From Pedobacter sp. BS3 (GTDB lineage Bacteria; Bacteroidota; Bacteroidia; Sphingobacteriales; Sphingobacteriaceae): a stretch of DNA of 64,000 bases. Both the position numbers and the translations under genes were made by a program. The notes under the pieces were generated by a model, which searched no databases, had not been told where the DNA came from, and saw nothing but the letters and a program-made list of their open reading frames with translations. Every line of letters starts with the position of its first letter. Position 1 is the first letter of the stretch. The DNA lies in contig NZ_VTRT01000003.1 in NCBI RefSeq assembly GCF_008274585.1, positions 186,001 to 250,000 of the forward strand. The letters are read 5' to 3'. Positions 17,385 through 25,067 of this stretch are shown here, piece after piece.

Positions 17385-18626
17385 ATGGCATTAAATTATT
17401 TATGGATTGCCTTTTTCATCATCGCGTTTATTGTAGCCCTCATCAGGCTGATATTTTTTGGCGATACCGAGATCTTTAAACTGATCATCGACGGCACTTT
17501 TGATTCGGCCAAGGTTGGCGTAGTTGATATTGCCCTGCCGCTGATCGGCATTATGACACTATGGCTGGGATTTATGAATATCGGCGAAAAAGCCGGGGCT
17601 ATTAATTTTCTTTCACGCATCATTGGTCCGTTTTTCAATCGTATTTTCCCGGATGTACCTAAAAATCATCCGGCAACGGGACACATGGTCATGAATTTTT
17701 CGGCAAACCTGCTGGGACTCGATAATGCCGCCACGCCCTTCGGCCTCAAGGCCATGCAAAGCCTACAGGATATCAATCCTAAAAAAGAGGAAGCCAGCAA
17801 CGCCCAGATCATGTTCCTGGTGCTGCATACATCGGGATTAACCCTTATACCGTTAAGTATTATTGCACAGCGGGCTATTCTGGGAGCCAAAGATCCATCG
17901 GATATTTTTATTCCCTGCATTATTGCCACTTATGTAGCCACGGTAGTAGGCATGGTAGCCGTAGCCATAAAGCAACGTATTAACCTGTTTAACAGCGTAG
18001 TTATTGCCTGGCTGGGTGGTATTACGCTGTTTCTGGCCGGCACTATTTATTATTTCAGCGCTTTTTTAACCAAAGATGAAATAGAAACCGTTTCTAAAGT
18101 TGCATCGAATATCACCCTGTTTACCATTATTGTAGCCTTTATAACGGGCGCCCTGATTAAAAGAGTAAATGTGTACGATGCCTTCATTGAAGGCGCAAAA
18201 GGAGGTTTCCAGGTGTGCGTTACCATTATTCCGTACCTGGTGGGTATGCTGGTTGCTATTGGCGTGTTGCGAAATTCGGGTGTTTTAGGCTACATTGTCG
18301 ACGGTTTTAACTGGTGCTTTACACAGGTGGGTATTGATACCGGCTTCACTCCCGCCCTGCCAACGGCGCTGATGAAACCGCTTAGCGGCAGCGGTGCTAA
18401 AGCCATGATGATCGACACCATGAAAACGTACGGCCCCGATTCGTTTATCGGACGCCTGTCATGTGTATTTAACGGTTCTGCCGATACTACATTTTATATC
18501 GTAGCCTTATATTTCGGCTCGGTGGGAATTAAAAAAACCCGCTATGCCATTCCGTATGGGTTAATTGCCGATCTTGCCGGGATCATAGCCGCTATTTTTG
18601 TATCGTACCTGTTCTTTGGAGGATAG
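17385..18626 (+). CDS. SpmA/SpmB-like nucleoside-recognition (Gate) membrane protein
   Basis: Polytopic inner-membrane protein of 413 aa with about ten hydrophobic segments. It looks like a fusion of SpmA-like (about residues 1-200, with NFSANLLGLDNAATPFGLKA) and SpmB-like (about 215-413, with LMKPLSGSGAKAMMIDTMKTYGPDSF) halves, each a Gate domain. In Bacillus these two proteins are separate and affect spore core dehydration; this organism does not sporulate, so the role must differ, possibly transport of a small solute. The fused form is common in Bacteroidota. It is followed by mgsA after 120 bases. Confidence 0.85.
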   Translation: MALNYLWIAFFIIAFIVALIRLIFFGDTEIFKLIIDGTFDSAKVGVVDIALPLIGIMTLWLGFMNIGEKAGAINFLSRIIGPFFNRIFPDVPKNHPATGHMVMNFSANLLGLDNAATPFGLKAMQSLQDINPKKEEASNAQIMFLVLHTSGLTLIPLSIIAQRAILGAKDPSDIFIPCIIATYVATVVGMVAVAIKQRINLFNSVVIAWLGGITLFLAGTIYYFSAFLTKDEIETVSKVASNITLFTIIVAFITGALIKRVNVYDAFIEGAKGGFQVCVTIIPYLVGMLVAIGVLRNSGVLGYIVDGFNWCFTQVGIDTGFTPALPTALMKPLSGSGAKAMMIDTMKTYGPDSFIGRLSCVFNGSADTTFYIVALYFGSVGIKKTRYAIPYGLIADLAGIIAAIFVSYLFFGG

Positions 18627-18746
18627 CTAATGGTTCATGGTTCATAGCAACAATTAAACACGTCTCAATACACATTACCTAATACCGAATTGGATTAAAG
18701 CGAGGCCATTTTGACTTTTAACTTTAGACTTTTAACTTAAAAAGAT

Positions 18747-19124
18747 ATGCCAGAAAAAACAATTGCATTAATTGCCCACGACGGTCGTAAAGCAGAGATG
18801 GTAGCTTTTGTAAAAGACCATTTCGATGTACTGAACAAAGTAAAGCTGGTAGCTACGGGCACAACCGGTTCATACATTCAGCAAACCGGCTTAAAGGTAA
18901 CCCGCAAGCTTAGCGGCCCTAAGGGCGGCGACGCACAGATTGCGGCCATGGCTGCCGAAGGAAAGATCGCTGCCATTATCTTTTTCCGCGATCCTTTGGG
19001 CAAGCACCCGCATGAACCTGATGTACAGATGCTGCTGCGGATATGCGATGTACACGATGTGCCTCTGGCAACCAACCCGGCAACAGCACGGTTATTGCTA
19101 AAGGGAATACAGTTGGAAGGCTAA
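18747..19124 (+). CDS. mgsA: Methylglyoxal synthase
   Basis: Converts dihydroxyacetone phosphate to methylglyoxal and phosphate, a bypass of lower glycolysis under phosphate limitation or sugar excess. Hallmarks are IALIAHDGRKAEMVAF at the N terminus, the phosphate loop GTTGSYIQ, and GPKGGDAQIAAM with the catalytic aspartate (Asp62), followed by FFRDPLGKHPHEPDVQ and HDVPLATNPATA. At 125 aa it is shorter at the C terminus than the 152-aa Escherichia coli enzyme but complete for the catalytic core. It is preceded by a short repeat-like spacer and may be transcribed alone. Confidence 0.95.
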   Translation: MPEKTIALIAHDGRKAEMVAFVKDHFDVLNKVKLVATGTTGSYIQQTGLKVTRKLSGPKGGDAQIAAMAAEGKIAAIIFFRDPLGKHPHEPDVQMLLRICDVHDVPLATNPATARLLLKGIQLEG

Positions 19125-19164
19125 TTTATCATCACTGAAGAGGAAAAGACCCGCGATAAAATAT

Positions 19165-19270
19165 TTTAGAAAAGCAATGCCGGAAAATCATCGGGAACGA
19201 TAGCCCTGTGTTCCGCTCATACACCTGCAAGCATTCCGCACAAGGCCGGTATCCGCTGCACCCAGGTTTA
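19165..19270. repeat. Dispersed repeat sharing blocks with 50688-50815
   Basis: The stretch shares ordered blocks with 50688-50815: a TTTAGAAAAGCA-like start, CGCTCATACRCCTGCAA (19214-19230) and a 21-base identical block at 19239-19259 (matching 50784-50804), then CCNGGTTTAT. A weaker match in reverse orientation lies near 44520-44625. It is non-coding and is a dispersed intergenic element of unknown function. Confidence 0.6.
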
Positions 19271-19355
19271 TATAACAAGGGAAAGTGCTGCTATTAACCT
19301 TCTAAAATCTAACCGCTTGCTTACTGCCCGTTTATACTAACAGGTGCATCATTAT

Positions 19356-19416
19356 GAGGGTGTCTAAAAATTAAAGACATCGTTGTTTCGACGACTTCAA
19401 CTTTTTATACACCCTC
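19356..19416. repeat. MITE-like element with GAGGGTGTCTAAAAA terminal inverted repeats
   Basis: GAGGGTGTCTAAAAA at 19356-19370 is matched by TTTTTATACACCCTC at 19402-19416, an inverted repeat with one mismatch. The same termini bracket a longer element at 52507-52661. Only about 30 bases lie between the arms here, so it has no coding capacity. I see no target-site duplication. Confidence 0.65.
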
Positions 19417-19440
19417 ACTTTAAATAACAGCATTAAGCCG

Positions 19441-19475
19441 AAGACCTATAAGGTTTTGAAAACCTTATAGGTCTT
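19441..19475. terminator. Perfect 17-bp hairpin between mgsA and the AraC gene
   Basis: AAGACCTATAAGGTTTT at 19441-19457 is exactly inverted at 19459-19475 around a single G. It lies between two convergent genes (mgsA and the AraC regulator), so it can serve as a bidirectional terminator. It belongs to a hairpin family with sequence TTTTGAAAA at the centre, also at 44735 and 62695. Confidence 0.65.
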
Positions 19476-19495
19476 TTAAACACTTAAATTTCACC

Positions 19496-20404
19496 TTATT
19501 CACTACTTAACCTTACTCCACCTTCACGGTATTTCGACGGCGAAAAGCCTATTTTCTTTTTGAATATCCGCGAAAAATGATATTCAGATACAAATCCGGT
19601 TAAAAAAGCTATTTCCGAAACTGTTAAAACAGTTTCTTTTAGCATTTGGCAGGCTTTTTCTAATTTCAAATTAAGATAATACTGTCCCGGAGATATACCC
19701 ACAACTTCTTTAAACGCCTTTCTGAACCATATATAGCTCACATTATGTTGGGCAGCAAGTTCTTCCATCGTGAGGCCGGATGCCCAGTTTTCGTGCATTT
19801 TATACCGCAGGTTATTAATCATCTGCTCCTTACGGTTATGCGGCCTTTCTTTCAGTAAGGCCGATGCATAAACCAGGCCCAAAAGCTGTATGGTCAGGCA
19901 CGACGAGATTTGAGAGAATGCCACTCCCTCAAACCGTAAAGTATCGATCAGCCGGATAAAAATATTCAGAAAATCTGTATTAAAACCCATGTGGATCAAC
20001 GGTGTATCGGGATCAAAACATTCCTGCCGCATCAGGTATTCAGCGTAATGACCGTTAAAACCTACCCAATATTCTTCCCAGCCTTTATCATACAGCGGTT
20101 TATACCGATGCCATACACCAGGATACAATAAAAAAACAGTACCGGGATCAACAATTACCGAGCCGACTTTCTCCGCTTCAAAAACTCCTCCTCCCGAAGC
20201 GATATAAACCAGTTGATATTCATTCAGTACCCGTCCCTCATTCCAGTCAAAACAATACGGATTCGGATGATTTGTATCCGGGTATTTTTTATTACGGGGA
20301 TGGATATTATGGCCTACGTTCAGCACGTTTACGCCCCAGTCGGGTTTGGTCTGGGCAATTTGCTCCAGTTGTTCAACGGTGAAGTACTTCCGGTATAGCT
20401 CCAT
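19496..20404 (-). CDS. AraC-family transcriptional regulator
   Basis: Transcription factor with an N-terminal cupin-type ligand domain (about residues 35-170: YQLVYIASGGGVFEAEKVGS, WEEYWVGFNGHYAEY) and a C-terminal double helix-turn-helix (about 205-298: LTMEELAAQHNVSYIWFRKAFK and VSEIAFLTGFVSEYHFSRIFKK). Such proteins usually sense sugars and activate catabolic genes. I start at the ATG at 20404 (MELYRKYFTVEQ, 302 aa); the upstream ATG at 20434 adds ten residues of poor quality. No sugar-use genes are adjacent, so the target is unknown. It is followed downstream by a perfect hairpin shared with mgsA. Confidence 0.92.
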   Translation of the reverse strand: MELYRKYFTVEQLEQIAQTKPDWGVNVLNVGHNIHPRNKKYPDTNHPNPYCFDWNEGRVLNEYQLVYIASGGGVFEAEKVGSVIVDPGTVFLLYPGVWHRYKPLYDKGWEEYWVGFNGHYAEYLMRQECFDPDTPLIHMGFNTDFLNIFIRLIDTLRFEGVAFSQISSCLTIQLLGLVYASALLKERPHNRKEQMINNLRYKMHENWASGLTMEELAAQHNVSYIWFRKAFKEVVGISPGQYYLNLKLEKACQMLKETVLTVSEIAFLTGFVSEYHFSRIFKKKIGFSPSKYREGGVRLSSE

Positions 20405-20646
20405 ATTACAAAAATAGCAATGAAAATATTTCATCGCTATTTTTTATGAAATGATAGTTAAGTCAAAATCAAGAATTAAAAAACAAAACAGTTAACGCTT
20501 TTAAGATCAGCAGCATAAAATATCTTAATACGACAGTTTATAATAACTCACGTCCTTTAGTAGTGTAACCTGATTTTCCATATAGCCCGGATCGAACAGA
20601 TTTTTCACATCGGCAAACCAGTCTTAACTGGCATTATTACAATAAA

Positions 20647-20682
20647 TTTAGACTTGTCTAAAAATATACTTAGATTTGCTAA
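20647..20682 (+). promoter_or_regulatory. Palindromic operator and -7 box of the mntR-mntH operon
   Basis: TTTAGAC at 20647-20653 and GTCTAAA at 20656-20662 form a perfect 7-bp inverted repeat around TT. A second, weaker site, TTAG-ATTTG-CTAA, follows at 20670-20682 and contains the -7-like box TAGATTTG (20671-20678). DtxR/MntR-family proteins bind such TTAG...CTAA palindromes, so autoregulation is likely. The box ends only 4 bases before the ATG at 20683, so the transcript may be leaderless. Confidence 0.65.
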
Positions 20683-21339
20683 ATGATTTTATCGCTAACA
20701 GAAGAAAACTACCTGAAATCCATTTTTCATTTAAGCGATAATGGACAAACGGCAGTAAATACCAACCATATTGCCAACCAGCTGAATACGCGGGCTTCAT
20801 CGGTAACCGATATGCTAAAAAAGCTCGCCGATAAAAGCCTGATCAATTACCAGCCTTACCAGGGCGTTACCTTAACGGCCGAGGGGCGGAAAAAGGCAAT
20901 AAGCATTGTACGCCGGCATCGCTTATGGGAAGTATTCCTGGTAGATAAGCTCCATTTTGGCTGGGACGAGGTTCACGATATTGCCGAGCAGTTAGAGCAT
21001 GTACAATCGGATGCACTGACCGACCGGCTGGCCGATTTCCTGGGCAATCCGGTTGCAGACCCTCATGGCGACCTGATACCGGATAAAAACGGTGAGTTTG
21101 AACAGACTAAATTCATTCCTGTTGATCAAATGAGTACGGGACACACAGGTATTATCTCGGGAGTTTCTGAACATTCGGTGAGCTTTCTCCAATACCTCCA
21201 GAAACACGACCTGGTATTAGGGAAACACATCGCCTTGCTTGAAACCACCGGCTTTGACGGTTCTGTAACCCTATTAATAAACCAAAGCAAAGAATTGACC
21301 ATCAGTAAAGAAGCGGCAAAAAATATCCTTGTTTTATGA
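20683..21339 (+). CDS. mntR: DtxR/MntR-family metal-dependent transcriptional regulator
   Basis: Metal-sensing repressor, 218 aa. The N-terminal winged helix (about residues 1-65) has LTEENYLKSIFHLSD and TRASSVTDMLKKLADKSLINY; the dimerisation and metal domain (about 65-140) has RRHRLWEVFLVDKLHFGWDEVHDIAEQLEHVQSD, supplying Glu, His and Cys-equivalent ligands; a FeoA/SH3-like C-terminal domain follows. It overlaps the downstream Nramp transporter gene by 4 bases (ATGA), so metal sensing and uptake are coupled. A perfect TTTAGAC/GTCTAAA palindrome 21 bases upstream is the likely operator. Manganese is the probable effector because the partner is an Nramp transporter. Confidence 0.9.
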   Translation: MILSLTEENYLKSIFHLSDNGQTAVNTNHIANQLNTRASSVTDMLKKLADKSLINYQPYQGVTLTAEGRKKAISIVRRHRLWEVFLVDKLHFGWDEVHDIAEQLEHVQSDALTDRLADFLGNPVADPHGDLIPDKNGEFEQTKFIPVDQMSTGHTGIISGVSEHSVSFLQYLQKHDLVLGKHIALLETTGFDGSVTLLINQSKELTISKEAAKNILVL

Positions 21340-23207
21340 TGAGTAAAAATTACGAATCATTAAGCGAAGTTCATTCATCGATACATATTGCCGGGAAAAC
21401 CGGCTGGCGTAAGCTTCTGGCCTATATCGGGCCGGCTTACCTGGTAAGCGTGGGCTATATGGATCCCGGGAACTGGGCTACCGATATTGCCGGTGGAAGC
21501 CAGTTTGGCTACAAGCTGATCTGGGTGCTGCTCATGTCAAATCTCATCGCCCTGCTGCTGCAATCGTTAAGTGCACGCCTGGGTATTGTTAAACAGCTCG
21601 ATTTGGCACAGGCATCACGCAAGGCATACCCGTCGGCAATTAATTTTTTCCTGTTCATTTTCGCCCAGATCGCCATTATTGCCTGCGACCTGGCCGAGAT
21701 CATCGGTATGGCCATCGGCTTACAGCTACTGTTCAAGCTACCTTTATTGTGGGGTGTTTCCATCACCATATTAGATACCCTGCTACTGTTGGTTCTGCTC
21801 AACAAGGGCATGCGCATGATGGAAAGCTTCATTGTATCTATGGTGTTTATTGTGGGCATCTCATTCCTGGCCGAAATGTTCATTGTAGAGCCCGAGATCA
21901 CAGAAATAGCCAAAGGACTAAAGCCATCAGCTCTTTCGGGCGATGCCCTGTATATTGCCATCGGTATTATTGGCGCCACGGTGATGCCGCATAACCTGTA
22001 CCTGCATTCATCGCTGGTGCAAACCCGCAGAATTGACCGCAGCCATAAAGGCATAAAAGAAGCACTGAAATTTAACATTGCGGATACGGCCATTGCCCTT
22101 AACCTGGCGTTTTTTGTTAATGCAGCTATCCTGATACTGGCTGCGGCAGCTTTTTACCGCAATGGTTTATATGAGGTTGCCGACATCCGGGATGCCCACA
22201 AACTGCTCGAAAATATTTTTGGCCCGGTGGCTCCTGCCCTGTTCGCCATAGCGCTTATTGCATCGGGCCAAAGTTCTACCGTTACCGGCACACTTGCCGG
22301 ACAGATCATCATGGAGGGACACCTGAACCTGCGTATCGCTCCCTGGGTGCGGCGCCTGCTTACACGATTACTGGCCATCATTCCAGCCTTTTTAACCATT
22401 GTTTATTATGGCGATGATGCCCTCGGCGGACTGCTTGTACTGAGCCAGGTAGTATTGAGCCTGCAGCTGGGTTTTGCTATTATTCCACTTATACATTTTA
22501 CTTCAGATAAAACCCTGATGGATGGATTTGCCATTAAAACCGGCACCAAAATCATTGCCTGGATAAGCGCATTGGTTATTGTGGGCCTGAATATCAGGCT
22601 GGTTTCTGAGGAAATTTTAGGATGGATAAACCGCAGCAATAATAACTGGTGGGTGTATGCGCTTATTATTCCGGTTACGGGAGCGGTATTATTACTACTA
22701 TTATACGTACTGTTTGCTCCCTGGATCGATAAGCGGAAGCACCGGGCAACTAAAACGCCGCATGGCAAAGCCCTGCAAATAGAAAGTATTGAAAATATCC
22801 TGTACCAGCATATCGGTATACCGGTAGATTTTTCACAAAACGACCGGAATATCATCCGGCATGCATTAATTCAGGGAGGTAAAAAAGCTGAATATTTCCT
22901 GATACACGTTGTTGAAACTGCAGCCGCAAGTTATCACGGCAACAAAGTGTTTGATCACGAAACACAAAGCGACAGGGAAAATCTTGAAAAATACCAGGAG
23001 AATCTGCAGGCATTGGGATACAACGTGCAGGTGCTCATCGGCTACGGAAAGGTTTCTAAAGCCATACCCGAATTTGCCAAAGACAAAAAGCTCGATCTGT
23101 TAGTAATGGGCGCACATGGTCATACCGGAATTTCAGATCTGATCTTTGGCACCACATTAGATATTGTACGACACCGGGTGAATATTCCTATTCTTGTTGT
23201 TAAGTAA
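21336..23207 (+). CDS. mntH: Nramp-family Mn2+/Fe2+ transporter fused to a universal-stress (Usp) domain
   Basis: Proton-coupled divalent metal importer of the inner membrane. Residues about 25-470 form the Nramp core with some eleven helices; the metal-binding motif of helix 1 is DPGNWATD and that of helix 6 is MPHNLYLHSS, both canonical for Mn/Fe. A cytoplasmic C-terminal domain (about residues 480-623) is a UspA fold with the ATP-binding motif G-x2-G-x9-G-T in MGAHGHTGISDLIFGTT. The fusion suggests nucleotide control of transport, by inference. It overlaps the MntR gene by 4 bases. Similar fusions occur in other Bacteroidota, as I recall. Confidence 0.93.
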   Translation: MMSKNYESLSEVHSSIHIAGKTGWRKLLAYIGPAYLVSVGYMDPGNWATDIAGGSQFGYKLIWVLLMSNLIALLLQSLSARLGIVKQLDLAQASRKAYPSAINFFLFIFAQIAIIACDLAEIIGMAIGLQLLFKLPLLWGVSITILDTLLLLVLLNKGMRMMESFIVSMVFIVGISFLAEMFIVEPEITEIAKGLKPSALSGDALYIAIGIIGATVMPHNLYLHSSLVQTRRIDRSHKGIKEALKFNIADTAIALNLAFFVNAAILILAAAAFYRNGLYEVADIRDAHKLLENIFGPVAPALFAIALIASGQSSTVTGTLAGQIIMEGHLNLRIAPWVRRLLTRLLAIIPAFLTIVYYGDDALGGLLVLSQVVLSLQLGFAIIPLIHFTSDKTLMDGFAIKTGTKIIAWISALVIVGLNIRLVSEEILGWINRSNNNWWVYALIIPVTGAVLLLLLYVLFAPWIDKRKHRATKTPHGKALQIESIENILYQHIGIPVDFSQNDRNIIRHALIQGGKKAEYFLIHVVETAAASYHGNKVFDHETQSDRENLEKYQENLQALGYNVQVLIGYGKVSKAIPEFAKDKKLDLLVMGAHGHTGISDLIFGTTLDIVRHRVNIPILVVK

Positions 23208-23620
23208 CAGATGCGTACTTTTGTGGGAAGGTAGAAGGGAGTAATTGGGATAGTTCATGGTTCATAGCTTAGTCCGAAAGCCGGGAAAGTTGAGCGCAAC
23301 GAAATCCCGATTATTCGGGGTTAGAAAAGACAGGAAGCAACCTTTAATAATTAACAGTTGACAACTGACAGTTGACAATGCCTGTATGATTTATAGGTTA
23401 TGATTGAGAGACAAAAACATAGAAACAAAACAAAGAGCACAATCCTACTCCCTCCCTCAGGGAGGGCCGGGGTGGGCTAATAGATAAGAAACAAGACGTA
23501 ACACAGTCTGCTTACTCCCTCCCTTGCGCCACCGCTAAAGCTAAGGCGGCACGCGGTTGGGAGTACCAGAGTGGGCTTTCCAAACAACTAACAAACTAAC
23601 CAAGCAACTAACAACTACAC
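23208..23620. repeat. Repeat-rich intergenic mosaic upstream of smpB
   Basis: This 413-base gap has no gene and is a string of dispersed repeat modules. They are: a GTTCATGGTTCATAGCTTAG word with AAATCCCGATTATTCGGGGTT (23250-23340), a TTGACAACTGACAGTTGACA module (23350-23380), GCCTGTATGATTTATAGG (23381-23400), an ACATAGAAACAAAACAAAGA module (23416-23436), and TACTCCCTCCCTCAGGGAGG plus GCCGGGGTGGGCTAA (23446-23480). The same modules occur in the same order at 43130-43350. A further CTCCCTCCC/GGGAGTACCAG stretch lies at 23516-23580. Confidence 0.75.
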
Positions 23621-24064
23621 ATGAATATTAACATCCGGAATAAAAAAGCTCACTTTGAGTACCATATTCTCGACACCTATATTGCCGGCATCCAGCTTTT
23701 GGGAACCGAGATTAAATCCATCCGCGAAAGCAAAGCGAATATTAATGATGCTTTTTGTGCATTCATAGATGACCATCTGTATGTACGCAACATGCACATT
23801 GCCGAATACTCGCATGGCTCATTTTACAATCATGAATCAAAACGCGACCGTATATTGCTGCTGCATAAAAAAGAGCTGAAAAAACTTCGGGAGAAAGGCG
23901 AAGAAAAGGGCTTTACCATTGTCCCCCTAAAGCTTTTTATTAACGAACGCGGTTTTGCCAAGCTGGAGATCGGGCTGGCGCAAGGTAAAAAAAGCTTTGA
24001 TAAACGCGAAACCATCAAAGAACGCGATTCAAAAATTGAAATGGACCGGGCTATGAAGCGGTAG
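23621..24064 (+). CDS. smpB: SsrA-binding protein SmpB
   Basis: RNA-binding partner of tmRNA in trans-translation, which rescues stalled ribosomes. Hallmarks: NKKAHFEYHILDTYIAGIQLLGTEIKSIRES at the N terminus, MHIAEYSHGSFYNHESKRDRILLLHKKE, the LKLFINERGFAKLEIGLAQGKKSFDKRETIKERD segment and a basic C-terminal tail. At 147 aa it is of usual length. It stands alone on the plus strand between repeat-rich spacers. I found no ssrA (tmRNA) gene in the window. Confidence 0.97.
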   Translation: MNINIRNKKAHFEYHILDTYIAGIQLLGTEIKSIRESKANINDAFCAFIDDHLYVRNMHIAEYSHGSFYNHESKRDRILLLHKKELKKLREKGEEKGFTIVPLKLFINERGFAKLEIGLAQGKKSFDKRETIKERDSKIEMDRAMKR

Positions 24065-24392
24065 ACAAAAGCTATCGCATAATCTTTATAACCTGCTTGC
24101 TCAAAACAGGTTTAACAAAGGTTATTCATTAGTTTTTATGTTTTTCAATGGCATTCATGAGCTACTGCGTTCGGGAACAAAAAAGGTACGTCATTGCGAA
24201 CCGAAGCGTGGAAAATGTGCGCAAGGATGAAGCAATCTATTAATCGAGCTCAGGTTTATAAAAAGATACGCCTGGTTGCTGAGATATCCGGATCTTCCTT
24301 TGTGTATGTATTTATTTCTATATATCCAAAAAAAATCCCCAAAGGAAAACCTTTGAGGATCTTTCAATTAAAAGAGTTTTCTACTCAAATGC
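24065..24392. other. Convergent intergenic region with a half-copy of a dispersed repeat
   Basis: About 330 bases between smpB and the convergent beta-barrel gene. At 24189-24242 it carries CGTCATTGCGAAC...GAAGCAATCT, one half of a repeat that is complete at 37245-37350 and 52545-52634. A strong minus-strand terminator lies at 24328-24360. A plus-strand reading frame here is made of these elements and is not a gene. Confidence 0.6.
24328..24360 (-). terminator. Intrinsic terminator of the beta-barrel protein gene
   Basis: Read on the minus strand, ATCCTCAAAGG, a TTTT loop and CCTTTGGGGAT form an 11-bp stem with one G-U pair, followed by at least eight T residues (24328-24335). It lies 33 bases after the stop of the beta-barrel gene. 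Confidence 0.8.
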
Positions 24393-24908
24393 TTAGAATT
24401 TGAAAGCTACGTGGAAAGCAACCTGGTCAATAGAACCATTTTTGTTCCAGCTTTCGTAACGTACACCGGCATCGATATCATTTTTATCAGAAACCGGGAA
24501 AGATACACCCACACCAGGAGCCCAGGCAAATGCAGTACTTGAACCAGATTCTGTACCAATGGCGGCACCTAATTCAACCGCACCATAAATGTTTTGTGCA
24601 AAGAAATACTTTCCACCAACCTTTACAGGTACAAAGCCAGCTGCTTCAGCACCTAAATCTTTCCATTCTTTCTTAGGAGCCCAGCTGGTGTAACCAGCAG
24701 ACACAGTACCAAAAAATGATTGCGCAAAAGGAATTTCGGCACGTAATGAGCCACCTAAAGCAACACTGTAAACATCTCCGGCATCGCCTACAGGAATTCC
24801 GGCTTCAAAAGCTACACCAAAACGGGTTTTACCTTTTGAGGTACTTTGAGCAGACGCAACGCTAACCGCTAACGCGATAACAGCTGTCAGTAAAAATAAC
24901 TTTTTCAT
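24393..24908 (-). CDS. Small outer-membrane beta-barrel protein
   Basis: Exported protein of 171 aa with a clear signal peptide (MKKLFLLTAVIALAVSVASA, cut before QST). The mature part alternates polar and aromatic or hydrophobic residues in short strands and ends in a phenylalanine (FHVAFKF), the usual signature for outer-membrane insertion by BAM. It resembles Bacteroidota OprF/OmpW-like small barrels; the function is unknown. It has its own intrinsic terminator and a separate AT-rich upstream region, so it is probably monocistronic. Composition is Gly-, Ala- and Val-rich. Confidence 0.85.
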   Translation of the reverse strand: MKKLFLLTAVIALAVSVASAQSTSKGKTRFGVAFEAGIPVGDAGDVYSVALGGSLRAEIPFAQSFFGTVSAGYTSWAPKKEWKDLGAEAAGFVPVKVGGKYFFAQNIYGAVELGAAIGTESGSSTAFAWAPGVGVSFPVSDKNDIDAGVRYESWNKNGSIDQVAFHVAFKF

Positions 24909-25067
24909 GTTTGATTAATTTGTTTTAAAACTCCGCTGCAAAAGTATAAAGTGTTTTAATATAAACAAATACTTTCTTCTACAGACGAAACAAACTACCC
25001 TCTCATGTAAATGATAAAGGCATAATCAAGGCTATTATCTTGACAAAACAATGACACAATCTGTCAG

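Noticed and set aside
24194-24403. Plus-strand frame of 69 codons after smpB
   Set aside because: It is built from a repeat fragment and the minus-strand terminator.
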